Shown one piece after another: positions 1-7,810 of a stretch of DNA of 20,020 nt. The stretch comes from a virus. The DNA lies in IMG/VR virus record IMGVR_UViG_3300028388_000731, positions 1 through 20,020 of that record. One strand, written 5' to 3'. Within the stretch, counting starts at the first letter, position 1. Each line of letters starts with the position of its first letter. Made by a program: the position numbers and the translations under genes. A model generated the notes under the pieces. The model saw only the letters and a program-made list of their open reading frames with translations, ran no database searches and was not told where the DNA came from.

Positions 1-50
1 GAATCTCGATTTTCCGCTAGAGACACCGCTCAAAAACAAGGGTTGAGATT

Positions 51-578
51 GTGGCAGAGAGGCACGTCAACAAAGTGGACCTTGCCGCCCTCATGGGCGT
101 TTCGTCGGTCACTATCGGGCAGTGGGTTTCTAAAGGGTGCCCCTATGTGCAGAAAGGCGCTGCTGGAAAGGCGTGGGTATTTGATGTGCCAGAGGTGGTC
201 GGCTGGCGGGAACAGCAGGTCGCACTTCAAGCGGTAGGCGATACCAAGTCGCTAGACATCGACGAGGCGCGCAGGCGGAAACTGGCAGCAGAGGCGGCAC
301 TGTCTGAGCTTGATCTTGCAGTGCGCAAGGGCGAGCTAGTCGAGATCGAAAGCGTAGCCTCCGCTGTAGCCGAGGAGTACGCCAACGTGCGGGCCAAATT
401 GCTTGGCCTGCCAACCAAAGTAGCGCCGCAGGCAATCGGCATTACCGAAACGGCAGAGCTTCAGAGCCTGCTTGAGAGCGTTGTGACAGAGGCATTAGAG
501 GAGCTTGTAAGGGATGGCGTCTACTCTGCGGAAGGTGCTACGGAAGCAGAGGGCGGAGAACCTCAAGCCGCCGCCTAA
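51..578 (+). CDS. Terminase small subunit, Nu1-like
   Basis: The predicted role is DNA recognition at cos, to start packaging together with the large subunit encoded next. Residues 1-50 look like the winged-helix/MerR-like DNA-binding domain of lambda Nu1: an HTH with VSSVTIGQWVSKGCP, followed by GKAWVFDVPEVVGW. The middle is charged and helical (about residues 60-110), and the acidic alanine-rich C-terminus probably contacts the large subunit. At 175 residues it is close to lambda gpNu1 (181). The start is GTG at 51, the only start that keeps the HTH whole. A weak purine-rich stretch (AAGGG, then GAG) precedes it. The 3' end overlaps the large terminase gene by 65 bases, as expected for coupled terminase genes. 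The 50 bases upstream hold no gene I can support. By lambda analogy cos would lie just to the left, but I cannot see it. Confidence 0.88.
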   Translation: MAERHVNKVDLAALMGVSSVTIGQWVSKGCPYVQKGAAGKAWVFDVPEVVGWREQQVALQAVGDTKSLDIDEARRRKLAAEAALSELDLAVRKGELVEIESVASAVAEEYANVRAKLLGLPTKVAPQAIGITETAELQSLLESVVTEALEELVRDGVYSAEGATEAEGGEPQAAA

Positions 579-2367
579 ACTCACGGTATCTCAGTGGTCG
601 GACGAATACCGCCGCCTATCGGCTGAGGCCAGCGCAGAGCCTGGTCGGTGGTTTACGTCGAGGGCTGAATACCAGCGCGGCATCATGGACGCAGTGAGCG
701 ACCCGCTCATCGAGACTGTGGTGGTGATGTCCTCTGCGCAGGTTGGCAAGACGGAAGTGGTCAACAACATAGTTGGGTATCACATCCACCAAGACCCCGC
801 GCCGATGCTGGTTCTACAGCCTACGGTTGAGATGGCGCAAACGTGGAGCAAGGACAGGCTGGCTCCGATGCTTAGGGATACGCCTGCGCTGAAGGGCAGG
901 GTGAAGGCTCCGCGTAGTAAGCAGTCGGCGAATACCCTATTGCACAAGGTGTTCCCCGGCGGGCACATCACCATGACGGGCAGCAACGCGCCTGCAAGTC
1001 TCGCCTCGCGCCCCATCAGGGTTGTGTTGTGTGACGAGGTGGACCGTTATCCGCCGAGCGCAGGGACGGAGGGCGATCCTGTAAGTCTGGCGAGAAAGCG
1101 GGCGACGACGTTCTGGAATCGTAAGGTCATATTGACCAGCACCCCAACGGGTGCCGGGACATCCCGCATTGAGGCTGAGTTTGAGCTTTCGGACAAGCGC
1201 TACTTCATGGTGCCGTGTCCGCATTGCGGGGACTCGCAGCGGCTGCTGTGGGGCAATGTGAAGTGGCTCAAGAGCGATGACGGCGAAAGCCTGCCAGACA
1301 CTGCTGCCTACCATTGCGGCGAGTGCGGCGCGCTGTGGTCTGAGGCTGAGCGACTGGCGGCGATCCGCAAGGGCGAATGGCAGGCCACAGCGGACGGCGG
1401 GCGCATTGCTGGGTTCCATTTGTCGGAACTCTATAGTCCGTGGTCATCCATACCCGACATGGCGCGCAACTTCCTAGCGTCGAAGAAGAACACCGAAACC
1501 CTGCGGACGTTCGTCAATACAGCGCTGGGTGAGCCGTGGGAGGACCGTGGCGAGCAAGTAGACCAGCACGGGCTATACGGGCGCAGGGAGAAATACGCAG
1601 CACCTGTCCCGGATGGGGCGCTGATCTTGACCGCTGGCATTGACGTCCAGCGCGACCGCATTGAGATGGAGGTGGTCGGCTGGGGTGAGGGCGAGGAGTC
1701 GTGGAATATCGACTATCGCATTATCGCTGGCGATCCTGCGCGTGATGAAGTGTGGCAAGACCTAGAAAACGCGCTGCACGCACAGTATCAGCATGAGACA
1801 GGGACAAGCCTGAACATTACCGCAGCGGTGATTGACTCAGGCGACCAGACTACCCGCGTCTATGACTTTGTGCGGCAGTCGAGGCATCACCGACTGTTTG
1901 CCGGCAAAGGTGTTCCAGGCGCAGGGCGTCCTGTGGCCAAGGTGTCCCGCGCAACGTCAGGCAAGCATCGCAGGCAGGTTGATCTGTATCAGGTCGGTGT
2001 TGATGACGCGAAAGGCACTATCTACGCACGGCTGCGGATGAAGGACGAAGGCGCGGGGTATTGTCACTTCCCGCTAGGTCGCGACGAGGAGTATTTCGCG
2101 CAGCTGACGGCTGAGAAGCTGATTACCAAGTACCGATTGGGCAGACCCAATAAAGAGTGGCACAAGATCAGAGCGCGGAATGAGGCGTTGGATTGCCGAG
2201 TGTATGCGTATGCAGCGCTCAAAATATTGTCGCCAACATGGGGCGCAGTGTCGGCTAACTTTGCAAAGAAAGTAAATCCGCCTAAGCAGGCAGAGCCAGT
2301 AATGCCGCGCACTACGCAAAGGCGCAGGCCGCAGCGTTCGCGCAAGTCGTGGGCGACTGACATCTAA
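514..2367 (+). CDS. Terminase large subunit, GpA family
   Basis: This is the packaging motor ATPase and cos-cutting nuclease acting at the procapsid portal. The N-terminal ATPase shows a Walker A-type SSAQVGKTE (residues 73-81), Walker B VVLCDEVDRY (170-179) and a TSTPT coupling motif (208-212). Two CxxC pairs (C235/C238 and C268/C271) form a zinc-ribbon-like insert typical of GpA proteins. The nuclease part follows, with AGIDVQRDRIE (374-384) and VIDSGD (439-444) supplying likely metal-binding acidic residues. Length (617 residues) is near lambda gpA (641). The ATG at 514 has GAGGAG ten bases upstream, inside the small subunit gene. The C-terminal 20 residues are basic. The gene appears intact. 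Confidence 0.96.
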   Translation: MASTLRKVLRKQRAENLKPPPKLTVSQWSDEYRRLSAEASAEPGRWFTSRAEYQRGIMDAVSDPLIETVVVMSSAQVGKTEVVNNIVGYHIHQDPAPMLVLQPTVEMAQTWSKDRLAPMLRDTPALKGRVKAPRSKQSANTLLHKVFPGGHITMTGSNAPASLASRPIRVVLCDEVDRYPPSAGTEGDPVSLARKRATTFWNRKVILTSTPTGAGTSRIEAEFELSDKRYFMVPCPHCGDSQRLLWGNVKWLKSDDGESLPDTAAYHCGECGALWSEAERLAAIRKGEWQATADGGRIAGFHLSELYSPWSSIPDMARNFLASKKNTETLRTFVNTALGEPWEDRGEQVDQHGLYGRREKYAAPVPDGALILTAGIDVQRDRIEMEVVGWGEGEESWNIDYRIIAGDPARDEVWQDLENALHAQYQHETGTSLNITAAVIDSGDQTTRVYDFVRQSRHHRLFAGKGVPGAGRPVAKVSRATSGKHRRQVDLYQVGVDDAKGTIYARLRMKDEGAGYCHFPLGRDEEYFAQLTAEKLITKYRLGRPNKEWHKIRARNEALDCRVYAYAALKILSPTWGAVSANFAKKVNPPKQAEPVMPRTTQRRRPQRSRKSWATDI

Positions 2368-2378
2368 CGAGGCACATC

Positions 2379-2945
2379 ATGCAAAACGTATTCGACGCGG
2401 CGGTATACCCGACTGCGGAGCCTCGCACGGCTGTCGCAAAAGATCGATGGGTGTGGCGCAGGACTGACATCGCAGCGGTATACCCGCCTGCGTCCTATGA
2501 ACTGTTCTATAGATTCACGAACCAGGCAGACACTACTGAAGTTCAGGAGTTTTTCGCTACTGAAGCGGATGGCGATTACGTCATCGAGATGGAAGCCTTC
2601 GACACGGAGCTATTCAACGCTGGAACGTATGCGTGGGAGGCGGTGATTCTCAACGCATCGGCCTCTGAGGCCGTAGTGGATCGCGGTTTTCTTGAGGTCA
2701 CAGCGGCAGGAACGGCAAGTCACACGCTCAAGGTGTTGCAAGCCATCAGGGCGACGATTGAAGGCACCGCAACAGAGGAGCAGTCGCGCATCGAGATTGC
2801 GGGGCGTGTTCTGGAGCGCCGCAGCATTAAGGACCTGACGGACCTCGAGGCGAGGTATTCGCGCAAGTGGCGGCAGGAGCGGGCGGCGATTGATCGGGCG
2901 GCTGGCCGGCCTGTGGCTCGCGTTCTGTTAAAGATGGGCGCTTGA
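2379..2945 (+). CDS. Head protein with gpW-like C-terminal domain
   Basis: The position between terminase and portal is that of lambda gpW, the head-completion protein to which the connector and tail attach. The last 60 or so residues, with GRVLERRSIKDLTDLEARY followed by a basic helix and a short strand-like end, resemble the gpW fold pattern. The first 110 residues are not gpW-like: they are acidic, strand-rich and aromatic, and may be a separate beta domain. Two AVYP-containing copies occur near residues 7-13 and 32-38. The whole protein is 188 residues, against 68 for gpW, so it looks like an extended or fused form. GAGG precedes the ATG by eight bases. The stop is followed one base later by the portal start. 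The gpW assignment is by position and C-terminal pattern; the function of the N-terminal domain is unknown. Confidence 0.6.
   Translation: MQNVFDAAVYPTAEPRTAVAKDRWVWRRTDIAAVYPPASYELFYRFTNQADTTEVQEFFATEADGDYVIEMEAFDTELFNAGTYAWEAVILNASASEAVVDRGFLEVTAAGTASHTLKVLQAIRATIEGTATEEQSRIEIAGRVLERRSIKDLTDLEARYSRKWRQERAAIDRAAGRPVARVLLKMGA
2400..2492 (+). repeat. 18-base direct repeat in the gpW-like gene
   Basis: An 18-base sequence at 2400-2417 beginning GCGGTATACCCG recurs at 2475-2492 with one mismatch. The copies start 75 bases (25 codons) apart, in the same frame, and both encode AVYP plus a small residue. It may be a small internal duplication or a repeated binding motif. Confidence 0.6.
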
Positions 2946-2946
2946 T

Positions 2947-4344
2947 ATGGGCTGGTTTCGTCGAAAGCCCAAGGCGCCCGAGAGGCGTGCATTGGCGCCG
3001 AATCCGTGGAAGCACTGGACGCCGGCAAGCGCCGAGAAGGAGCAGCATTACCTGTCGCTCGTTCTTCGTGGCGCGTTCCATTCCGAGCAGGCTAACCGCC
3101 TGCTTTTCGGATGGGACTCTGCCAGCCAGACTATCGACTATTACCTGATTCAAGAATTGCGCCAGCTTCGGGCGCGGTCTCGGGCGATGGTCCGAGGCAA
3201 TCCCTACGGCAAGCGTTTTATATCGACGGTCAAAGCAAACGTCGTCGGGCCGCAGGGCGTGCAGGTGCAGGCGCGCTCATTGCGACTGAATGGCGAGTTG
3301 GACACTCCGGCGAATGATGCGATAGAGGCGGCGTGGCGCGAATGGGGGCACAAGCACTGCGACTATCTCGGGCGGCATACGTGGCAGGACATCCAGAACC
3401 TCTGCATTGCTTGTGCTGCGCAGGATGGCGAGTTTCTGGTACGCAAGCACTACACCGGGCGTCACAAGTTTCAGCTCCAGGTTGTCGATCCGGAGCTACT
3501 TGATGTCGAGAAGAACGAGGAAGTCGGGGATGGCGAGATCAGGCTAGGCGTCGAGTACGACGCCACAGGTCGCCGTGTCCGGTACCACTTCAAGAAGAAG
3601 ACGCATCCCGTATCTGGCGGGTATGACAACTACGACGAGTTCTCAGTTGCGGCAGGCGACATCATTCACGGATTCATCAGTGAGTGGCCGGATCAGTCAC
3701 GCGGTACGCCGTGGATGCACGCAAGTCTTGAGCGGTCAAAGCACCTGGAGAAGTACGAGGAAGCGGCAATTGTCAAGGCGCGCAGCACTGCGGCGACGAT
3801 GGCATTCCTGCGGTCGCAAGAGGGAGATGCTTACGAGGGCGAGGAGTCATTTGTGAAGGCGCACTTGCAAGGCATCGCCTCTGGCCTGGGCATCAGCTAT
3901 CACAGCCTCTCCAATGATCTGGAGGGCGTGAATTATTCCAGCATCCGTGCAGGCGTTCTTGAGGACCGCGAGGTGTTCAAAGGCCTGCAGAATTGGTTCA
4001 TCCGCACGCTGGTGCAGCCTGTGTATGAGCAATGGGTGACTCAGGCGGTGGGCGAGGAAGCAATACGCATTGGTCGCGTCCCGCTGAGGAAGCCAATTGG
4101 TGAGTATTATCCCGCGCACTATCAGGCAAGGCGGTGGGCCTGGGTCGATCCGCAGAAAGACGGCGCGGCAAACCAGATGGCAATCGACAACATGACGAAG
4201 TCCCGCAGCGCGATCATCCGCGAGCAGGGGGACGATCCAGAGAACGTATTCCGCGAGATCAAGGCAGAGCAGGACATGCTAGACGCTTTGGGTCTCGTCC
4301 CGGTTTCCAGTCAGACGGAGGTCAACGATGAGCCTCAAGAATGA
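2947..4344 (+). CDS. Portal protein, lambda gpB family
   Basis: The portal forms the dodecameric ring at one capsid vertex through which DNA enters and to which the terminase and connector bind. The N-terminal half contains the family block RSRAMVRGNPYGKRFISTVK followed by NVVGPQGVQVQ, near residues 78-108. It continues with a DNA-translocating stem/crown pattern (VVDPELLD, DIIHGF) and ends in a polar acidic tail. Length 465 is a little shorter than lambda gpB (533). The start ATG is one base after the previous stop, so translation is probably coupled; there is no strong ribosome site. The last 17 bases overlap the next gene. It is intact. Confidence 0.93.
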   Translation: MGWFRRKPKAPERRALAPNPWKHWTPASAEKEQHYLSLVLRGAFHSEQANRLLFGWDSASQTIDYYLIQELRQLRARSRAMVRGNPYGKRFISTVKANVVGPQGVQVQARSLRLNGELDTPANDAIEAAWREWGHKHCDYLGRHTWQDIQNLCIACAAQDGEFLVRKHYTGRHKFQLQVVDPELLDVEKNEEVGDGEIRLGVEYDATGRRVRYHFKKKTHPVSGGYDNYDEFSVAAGDIIHGFISEWPDQSRGTPWMHASLERSKHLEKYEEAAIVKARSTAATMAFLRSQEGDAYEGEESFVKAHLQGIASGLGISYHSLSNDLEGVNYSSIRAGVLEDREVFKGLQNWFIRTLVQPVYEQWVTQAVGEEAIRIGRVPLRKPIGEYYPAHYQARRWAWVDPQKDGAANQMAIDNMTKSRSAIIREQGDDPENVFREIKAEQDMLDALGLVPVSSQTEVNDEPQE

Positions 4345-6169
4345 AATTCTCGACCGCAAGATGGAGCGGTCAGAGCAGATTGAAACCCGTGCCGTAGATG
4401 ACGACACGCGCACGGTAGAGATCGCCTTTTCGTCCGAAGCGCCCTATGAAAGGGCATTCGGCGTGGAGGTGTTAAGCCATAACCGCGAGAGTGTGAAGCT
4501 CGACCGCCTTGAGCGCGGCGCTGCGGTTTTGGTGAATCACGATCCCTCCGATCAGGTGGGTGTCGTGGTATCTGCGCGCATTGATGACGACAGTGTTGGT
4601 CGGTCAGTAATCCGATTCAGCCAGTCACAGCGTGGGCAGGAAATTTACCAGGACGTTAAAGACGGCATCCGGCAGCTTGTGTCGGTCGGCTATCGCATTC
4701 ACGACTACGAGATTGAGGAGCGCAGGGGCGAGCCTGATCTGGTGACTGTGACGCGGTGGGAGCCGTTCGAGTTATCCATTGTCGCCATCCCTGCTGACAC
4801 TTCCGTCGGCGTGGGGCGTTCTGATTCATCAAATCCGCAGCTAAAGGAGGACGACAAAATGTCTGATGCGGAAAAGCAAGAGGTCGAGATCGAAGCCGTA
4901 GCGCACGACGCCATCGACCGTAACGCGGAGCTTAACAAGCTGCGCACCGAAGAAACCCGTCGTATCGACTCCATCCGTCAGATCGCCGAAAAGTTCGATC
5001 TTGACGCATTGGGCCGCGATGCAATCTCCGAGGGCTGGAGCGTCAACGATTTCAACGCAAAGGCACTGGAGAAGGTTGGACAGCGCAACAGCGCGGCCCG
5101 CTCCAAGTCCAGCCATGACGGCGAAGTGGATTTGTCTGCGCGGGAGCGCAAGCAGTTCTCCATGATCCGCCTGATGGATGCTCTGTCCAACCCGAATGAC
5201 CGGGCAGCGCAGAAGCGTGCAGCGTTCGAGCTTGAGGTGTCCGCAGAGGCGCAGCGCGGCTTCGGTGGCGACTTCAACTGCCGTGGTGAGTTCGTCCCTT
5301 CTAGCCTGCTTGGCCGTGATCTTTCGGCTGGCACGTCAACGGATGGGGCCGAGCTTGTGGCGACTAACCTGCTGGCAGGTAGCTATATCGAAGTGCTGCG
5401 CAACGCATCCTCCGTGATGCGCGCCGGCGCGACGATGCTTCCTGGCCTTGTGGGCGACGTAGCTATCCCGCGCCAAACCTCTGCCGCTGCATCCACTTGG
5501 ATCAGCGCCGAGGACGGAGACGCCACCGAGAGCGAGCCGCAGTTCGACCAGGTGACGCTGGCCCCGAAGGACCTGGCCTGCTACACGGAAGTCACGCGGC
5601 GCCTGCTTCAGCAGTCCACGCCTGCCATTGAGGCTATTGTCCGCAATGACCTCGCTATGGCCCAGGCTCTGGGCATTGATGCGGCTGCGCTGTATGGCAC
5701 CGCCTCAAACGGCCAGCCTCGCGGCATTGCAAACCAGTCCGGCATCAACGTCAAGGATTTGGCTGCTGCTGATCCCACCTATGCAGAGATTGTCGAAATC
5801 ATCAAGTTGGTGATGGCAGATAATGCACTCATGGGTACGCCGATGTGGATGGTTGAGGCTAACGGGTGGGAAGCACTCAAGACCACGCCCAAGCAGGGAA
5901 GCGGCGTTGAGGGCAACTTCATCCTGGGCGATTCTGATCGTGTTGTGGGCTACCCCTACATCATGTCGAATCAAGTTACCGATGAGCATTACTTCTTCGG
6001 TGACTTCTCGCAGTTGCTGATCGGCGAGTGGGGCGGTCTCGAGGTGAACGTGGACCCGTACACGCACAGCCTCAAGGGTAAGATTCGTTATGTGACGTTC
6101 AAGACTGTCGATGTGGCTGTTCGCCAGCCCACCGCATTCTGCCATGCACACGACGGCATCGTGCCCTGA
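4328..6169 (+). CDS. Prohead protease fused to HK97-type major capsid protein
   Basis: This is a single reading frame with two units. Residues 1-165 match the HK97-type prohead serine protease (peptidase S78/U35). The likely catalytic His71 lies in VLVNHDP, Ser119 in RQLVSVGYRI, and a glutamate near 145-148 in RWEPFELSIVAIP. Residues 178 to about 325 are charged and helical, like the scaffolding delta domain. From about residue 330 (LSAGTSTDGAELV) the HK97 capsid fold begins and runs to the end, with AIPRQTSAA, LACYTEVTRRLL and GTASNGQPRGI. GGAGG stands six bases before the ATG. The protease would cleave the delta region from capsid subunits after shell assembly; the exact cut site is not visible. 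Lambda-type terminase and portal are thus combined with an HK97-type shell. No separate scaffold or decoration gene is present. An internal start at 4859 may give capsid protein alone. Confidence 0.94.
   Translation: MSLKNEILDRKMERSEQIETRAVDDDTRTVEIAFSSEAPYERAFGVEVLSHNRESVKLDRLERGAAVLVNHDPSDQVGVVVSARIDDDSVGRSVIRFSQSQRGQEIYQDVKDGIRQLVSVGYRIHDYEIEERRGEPDLVTVTRWEPFELSIVAIPADTSVGVGRSDSSNPQLKEDDKMSDAEKQEVEIEAVAHDAIDRNAELNKLRTEETRRIDSIRQIAEKFDLDALGRDAISEGWSVNDFNAKALEKVGQRNSAARSKSSHDGEVDLSARERKQFSMIRLMDALSNPNDRAAQKRAAFELEVSAEAQRGFGGDFNCRGEFVPSSLLGRDLSAGTSTDGAELVATNLLAGSYIEVLRNASSVMRAGATMLPGLVGDVAIPRQTSAAASTWISAEDGDATESEPQFDQVTLAPKDLACYTEVTRRLLQQSTPAIEAIVRNDLAMAQALGIDAAALYGTASNGQPRGIANQSGINVKDLAAADPTYAEIVEIIKLVMADNALMGTPMWMVEANGWEALKTTPKQGSGVEGNFILGDSDRVVGYPYIMSNQVTDEHYFFGDFSQLLIGEWGGLEVNVDPYTHSLKGKIRYVTFKTVDVAVRQPTAFCHAHDGIVP
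4844..4850 (+). promoter_or_regulatory. Strong internal ribosome binding site inside the protease-capsid fusion
   Basis: AAGGAGG, a near-perfect Shine-Dalgarno sequence, ends eight bases before an in-frame ATG at 4859. It falls exactly between the protease and delta/capsid domains and is stronger than the site in front of the full-length gene. Confidence 0.75.
4859..6169 (+). CDS. Major capsid protein from a nested in-frame start
   Basis: This is the shorter product expected from internal initiation at codon 178 of the fusion gene, 436 residues beginning MSDAEKQEVEIEA. It contains the delta-like scaffolding segment (about residues 1-150 of this product) and the complete HK97 capsid fold, and lacks the protease. 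Capsid protein is needed in hundreds of copies and protease in far fewer, so a strong second start would fix the ratio. The strategy resembles lambda C/Nu3, where an internal start yields scaffold, but here the nested product would be the capsid protein itself. The ribosome site and frame are seen directly; use of the start is inferred. The alternative is that only the fusion is made and the protease cuts itself free. Confidence 0.65.
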   Translation: MSDAEKQEVEIEAVAHDAIDRNAELNKLRTEETRRIDSIRQIAEKFDLDALGRDAISEGWSVNDFNAKALEKVGQRNSAARSKSSHDGEVDLSARERKQFSMIRLMDALSNPNDRAAQKRAAFELEVSAEAQRGFGGDFNCRGEFVPSSLLGRDLSAGTSTDGAELVATNLLAGSYIEVLRNASSVMRAGATMLPGLVGDVAIPRQTSAAASTWISAEDGDATESEPQFDQVTLAPKDLACYTEVTRRLLQQSTPAIEAIVRNDLAMAQALGIDAAALYGTASNGQPRGIANQSGINVKDLAAADPTYAEIVEIIKLVMADNALMGTPMWMVEANGWEALKTTPKQGSGVEGNFILGDSDRVVGYPYIMSNQVTDEHYFFGDFSQLLIGEWGGLEVNVDPYTHSLKGKIRYVTFKTVDVAVRQPTAFCHAHDGIVP

Positions 6170-6189
6170 TCCGCAGGGTAGTGACTACA

Positions 6190-6215
6190 GGGGCCTTCGG
6201 GCCCCTTTTCTTTTT
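6190..6215 (+). terminator. Rho-independent terminator after the capsid gene
   Basis: A six-pair GGGGCC/GGCCCC stem closes a TTCG tetraloop (6196-6199) and is followed at once by TTTTCTTTTT. It lies 21 bases after the capsid stop and just before the next late gene. No promoter is seen after it, so it probably cuts expression of tail genes relative to capsid rather than ending the operon. Under antitermination it would be read through. Confidence 0.88.
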
Positions 6216-6224
6216 GGGGCGCAT

Positions 6225-6428
6225 ATGCAGATCAAGATGATCAAATCCACCAACTGTGACGGCAAGCCTGTCGCTGTGGGCGAGGTGGTAGACGCAACCG
6301 ACCGCGACGGTCGATTCCTGATTGCGCTGGGATTTGCTGAAGTCTACCAGCCGCCGAAGCGCGGCAGGCCGAGGAAGGCACCAGTAAATCGCATGGATGA
6401 CGGCATAGATACCCGTGACGCTGGCTAG
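6225..6428 (+). CDS. Small head-region protein with AT-hook-like tail
   Basis: This 67-residue protein of unknown function lies between the capsid and connector genes. The first 40 residues (GKPVAVGEVVDATDRDGRFL, then IALGFAEV) have the pattern of small phage head proteins that follow the capsid gene in many siphoviruses. Residues 44-52 are PKRGRPRKA, a good match to the minor-groove AT-hook core RGRP, followed by an acidic end. I chose the ATG at 6225 because the frame upstream runs back through the capsid gene and terminator; GGGG lies a few bases before it. It ends 14 bases inside the next gene. Whether the AT-hook-like tail binds DNA is not known. Confidence 0.7.
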   Translation: MQIKMIKSTNCDGKPVAVGEVVDATDRDGRFLIALGFAEVYQPPKRGRPRKAPVNRMDDGIDTRDAG

Positions 6429-6717
6429 CGCATTCCGTCGCGGCATCGACGCCATATATCAGACGGCTGGTGTTGCTGCGACGTACACAGACAGGGCCGG
6501 AGCGCAGTCATCGGTAACGGTGATTGTTGAGCATTCCCTTGGGCAGTACGGCGAGCAGGCCGAGGTGTTGAGGGCGAACGCGGCCATCAGTGTGCGCGTG
6601 TCTGAGGTAGCAAGCAGGCCGCGCAAGGGTGACACGTTTGTTGCTGGTGGTACGGCCTATACCGTTGCAGATGTTCAGAGTTCAAACGAACTTGAGCATG
6701 TGGCACTGGTTACATGA
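6415..6717 (+). CDS. Head-tail joining protein, FII-like
   Basis: This 100-residue protein has the position and strand-rich pattern of lambda gpFII, which caps the head connector and receives the tail. It begins with a helix (FRRGIDAIYQTAG), then ATYTD...SVTVIVEH, and finishes with GDTFVAGGTAYTVADVQ, the pattern of gpFII-type head-tail attachment proteins. Start is GTG at 6415, overlapping the previous gene by 14 bases. The stop overlaps the next ATG (ATGA). Assignment is by order and pattern, with no diagnostic catalytic motif available. Confidence 0.65.
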   Translation: MTLASAFRRGIDAIYQTAGVAATYTDRAGAQSSVTVIVEHSLGQYGEQAEVLRANAAISVRVSEVASRPRKGDTFVAGGTAYTVADVQSSNELEHVALVT

Positions 6718-7346
6718 TTGAGTATGACGTACAGGTAGACAAGGACAGCCTGCGTGAAGCGCAGTCGCTGTTTGAGTTTGTCGGCGGCAACTCCGATGAC
6801 GCGCTGCGGATCGCTATTAACAAAGCTGGCCCGAAGATCAAGACTGCGGCCAGCAAGGCAATACGCTCGCAGGTCCGTCTCAAGGCAAAGTACGTCAACG
6901 ACAAGAAGCGGCTACGTTTCGATAAGGCGTCACGCTCTAGTCTGTCTGGCGCTATTCGCGCAGAGTCACGCGGCATTCTTCTGTCGCGGTTTTCCACCGA
7001 CACGCTGATAGCCGATCCGAATCGGGCAGGGTGGATCAAGCCTCCTGTGATTCCGCCGCGGGGGATCAGAGTGAAGGTGAAGCCGAGCGGATCGGCAGAG
7101 GTGATGGGGAAAGAGTGGTTCTATATGGTGCTGCCGAATTCTCGCGCACTGGCGATTGCCAGGCGTAAGCCTGGAGGTGCTACAGGCGCGCAGGGCGGCA
7201 AGTACGACATCGCCTATGGCCCGTCAGTGTCCCAGGTATTCCGCAATGAAACCCGCGACAGGCTTCTGCCAGAGGCGGGCGCAGAACTACAGAAGCAGAT
7301 GCTAGAAGCCATGCGGTATCTGCTACAGAAAAAATACCCGAGGTAA
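6714..7346 (+). CDS. Minor tail protein Z-like
   Basis: This protein is likely needed to join or complete the proximal tail, like lambda gpZ. It has 210 residues, against 192 for gpZ. It opens with VQVDKDSLREAQSLFEFVG, then DALRIAINKAGPKIKTAASKAIRSQ, the N-terminal helix pattern of the prophage tail protein Z family. It is strongly basic in the middle and ends in a helix rich in Leu and Gln. The ATG shares four bases with the previous stop. Gene order (FII, Z, U, V, G) matches lambda. Confidence 0.75.
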   Translation: MIEYDVQVDKDSLREAQSLFEFVGGNSDDALRIAINKAGPKIKTAASKAIRSQVRLKAKYVNDKKRLRFDKASRSSLSGAIRAESRGILLSRFSTDTLIADPNRAGWIKPPVIPPRGIRVKVKPSGSAEVMGKEWFYMVLPNSRALAIARRKPGGATGAQGGKYDIAYGPSVSQVFRNETRDRLLPEAGAELQKQMLEAMRYLLQKKYPR

Positions 7347-7349
7347 GCC

Positions 7350-7790
7350 ATGCCCATCAGCATACGAGAGCAACTGCTGTCAGCAATTACAACAGCGGTT
7401 GACGGGGAGTATGGCGTACCCGCACCAGAGGACGAGCGCGACCTGCCGTTGACGCTTGTCAGGGATGAGGAAGAAACGGTTACAGAATCCAAGTACGGGT
7501 ACGAGTACGTCGAATTGCCCGTAATCATCGCGACGGCACAGGAAGCCCCTGCACGGGCTGATGGCGCGTCGATAGCAGAGTACATGGAAACGCTACGCGC
7601 AGCGTGTCACGAACTGCTAGCGGGCGTCCGACAGGCAATGCTCACCGATGCAACATTCGGCGGGCTAGCGGATGGGGTTGACTATGCAAGCGGCTCCATA
7701 GCCACAGAAGCAGGGCGGTTTTGCTTTGCAGAGGCAACTTTTAACGTGCGGTATCACACCGTGCGTGGCGATCCTTACACAATCGACTGA
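7350..7790 (+). CDS. Tail terminator, U-like
   Basis: At 146 residues, in the slot of lambda gpU (131), this protein probably forms the ring that stops tail-tube polymerisation and binds the head connector. The N-terminal helix SIREQLLSAITTAV, a central strand pair (EYVELPVIIATAQ), a helix (AEYMETLRAACHELLAGV) and a final strand (EATFNVRYHTVRGDP) give the order expected of this fold. The last segment resembles the FxVxYxT end common in tail terminator proteins. The start follows the previous stop by three bases with AGG close by. Assignment rests on order and pattern. Confidence 0.65.
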   Translation: MPISIREQLLSAITTAVDGEYGVPAPEDERDLPLTLVRDEEETVTESKYGYEYVELPVIIATAQEAPARADGASIAEYMETLRAACHELLAGVRQAMLTDATFGGLADGVDYASGSIATEAGRFCFAEATFNVRYHTVRGDPYTID

Positions 7791-7810
7791 GCCGTAGGAG
7801 GCTTTTCATT

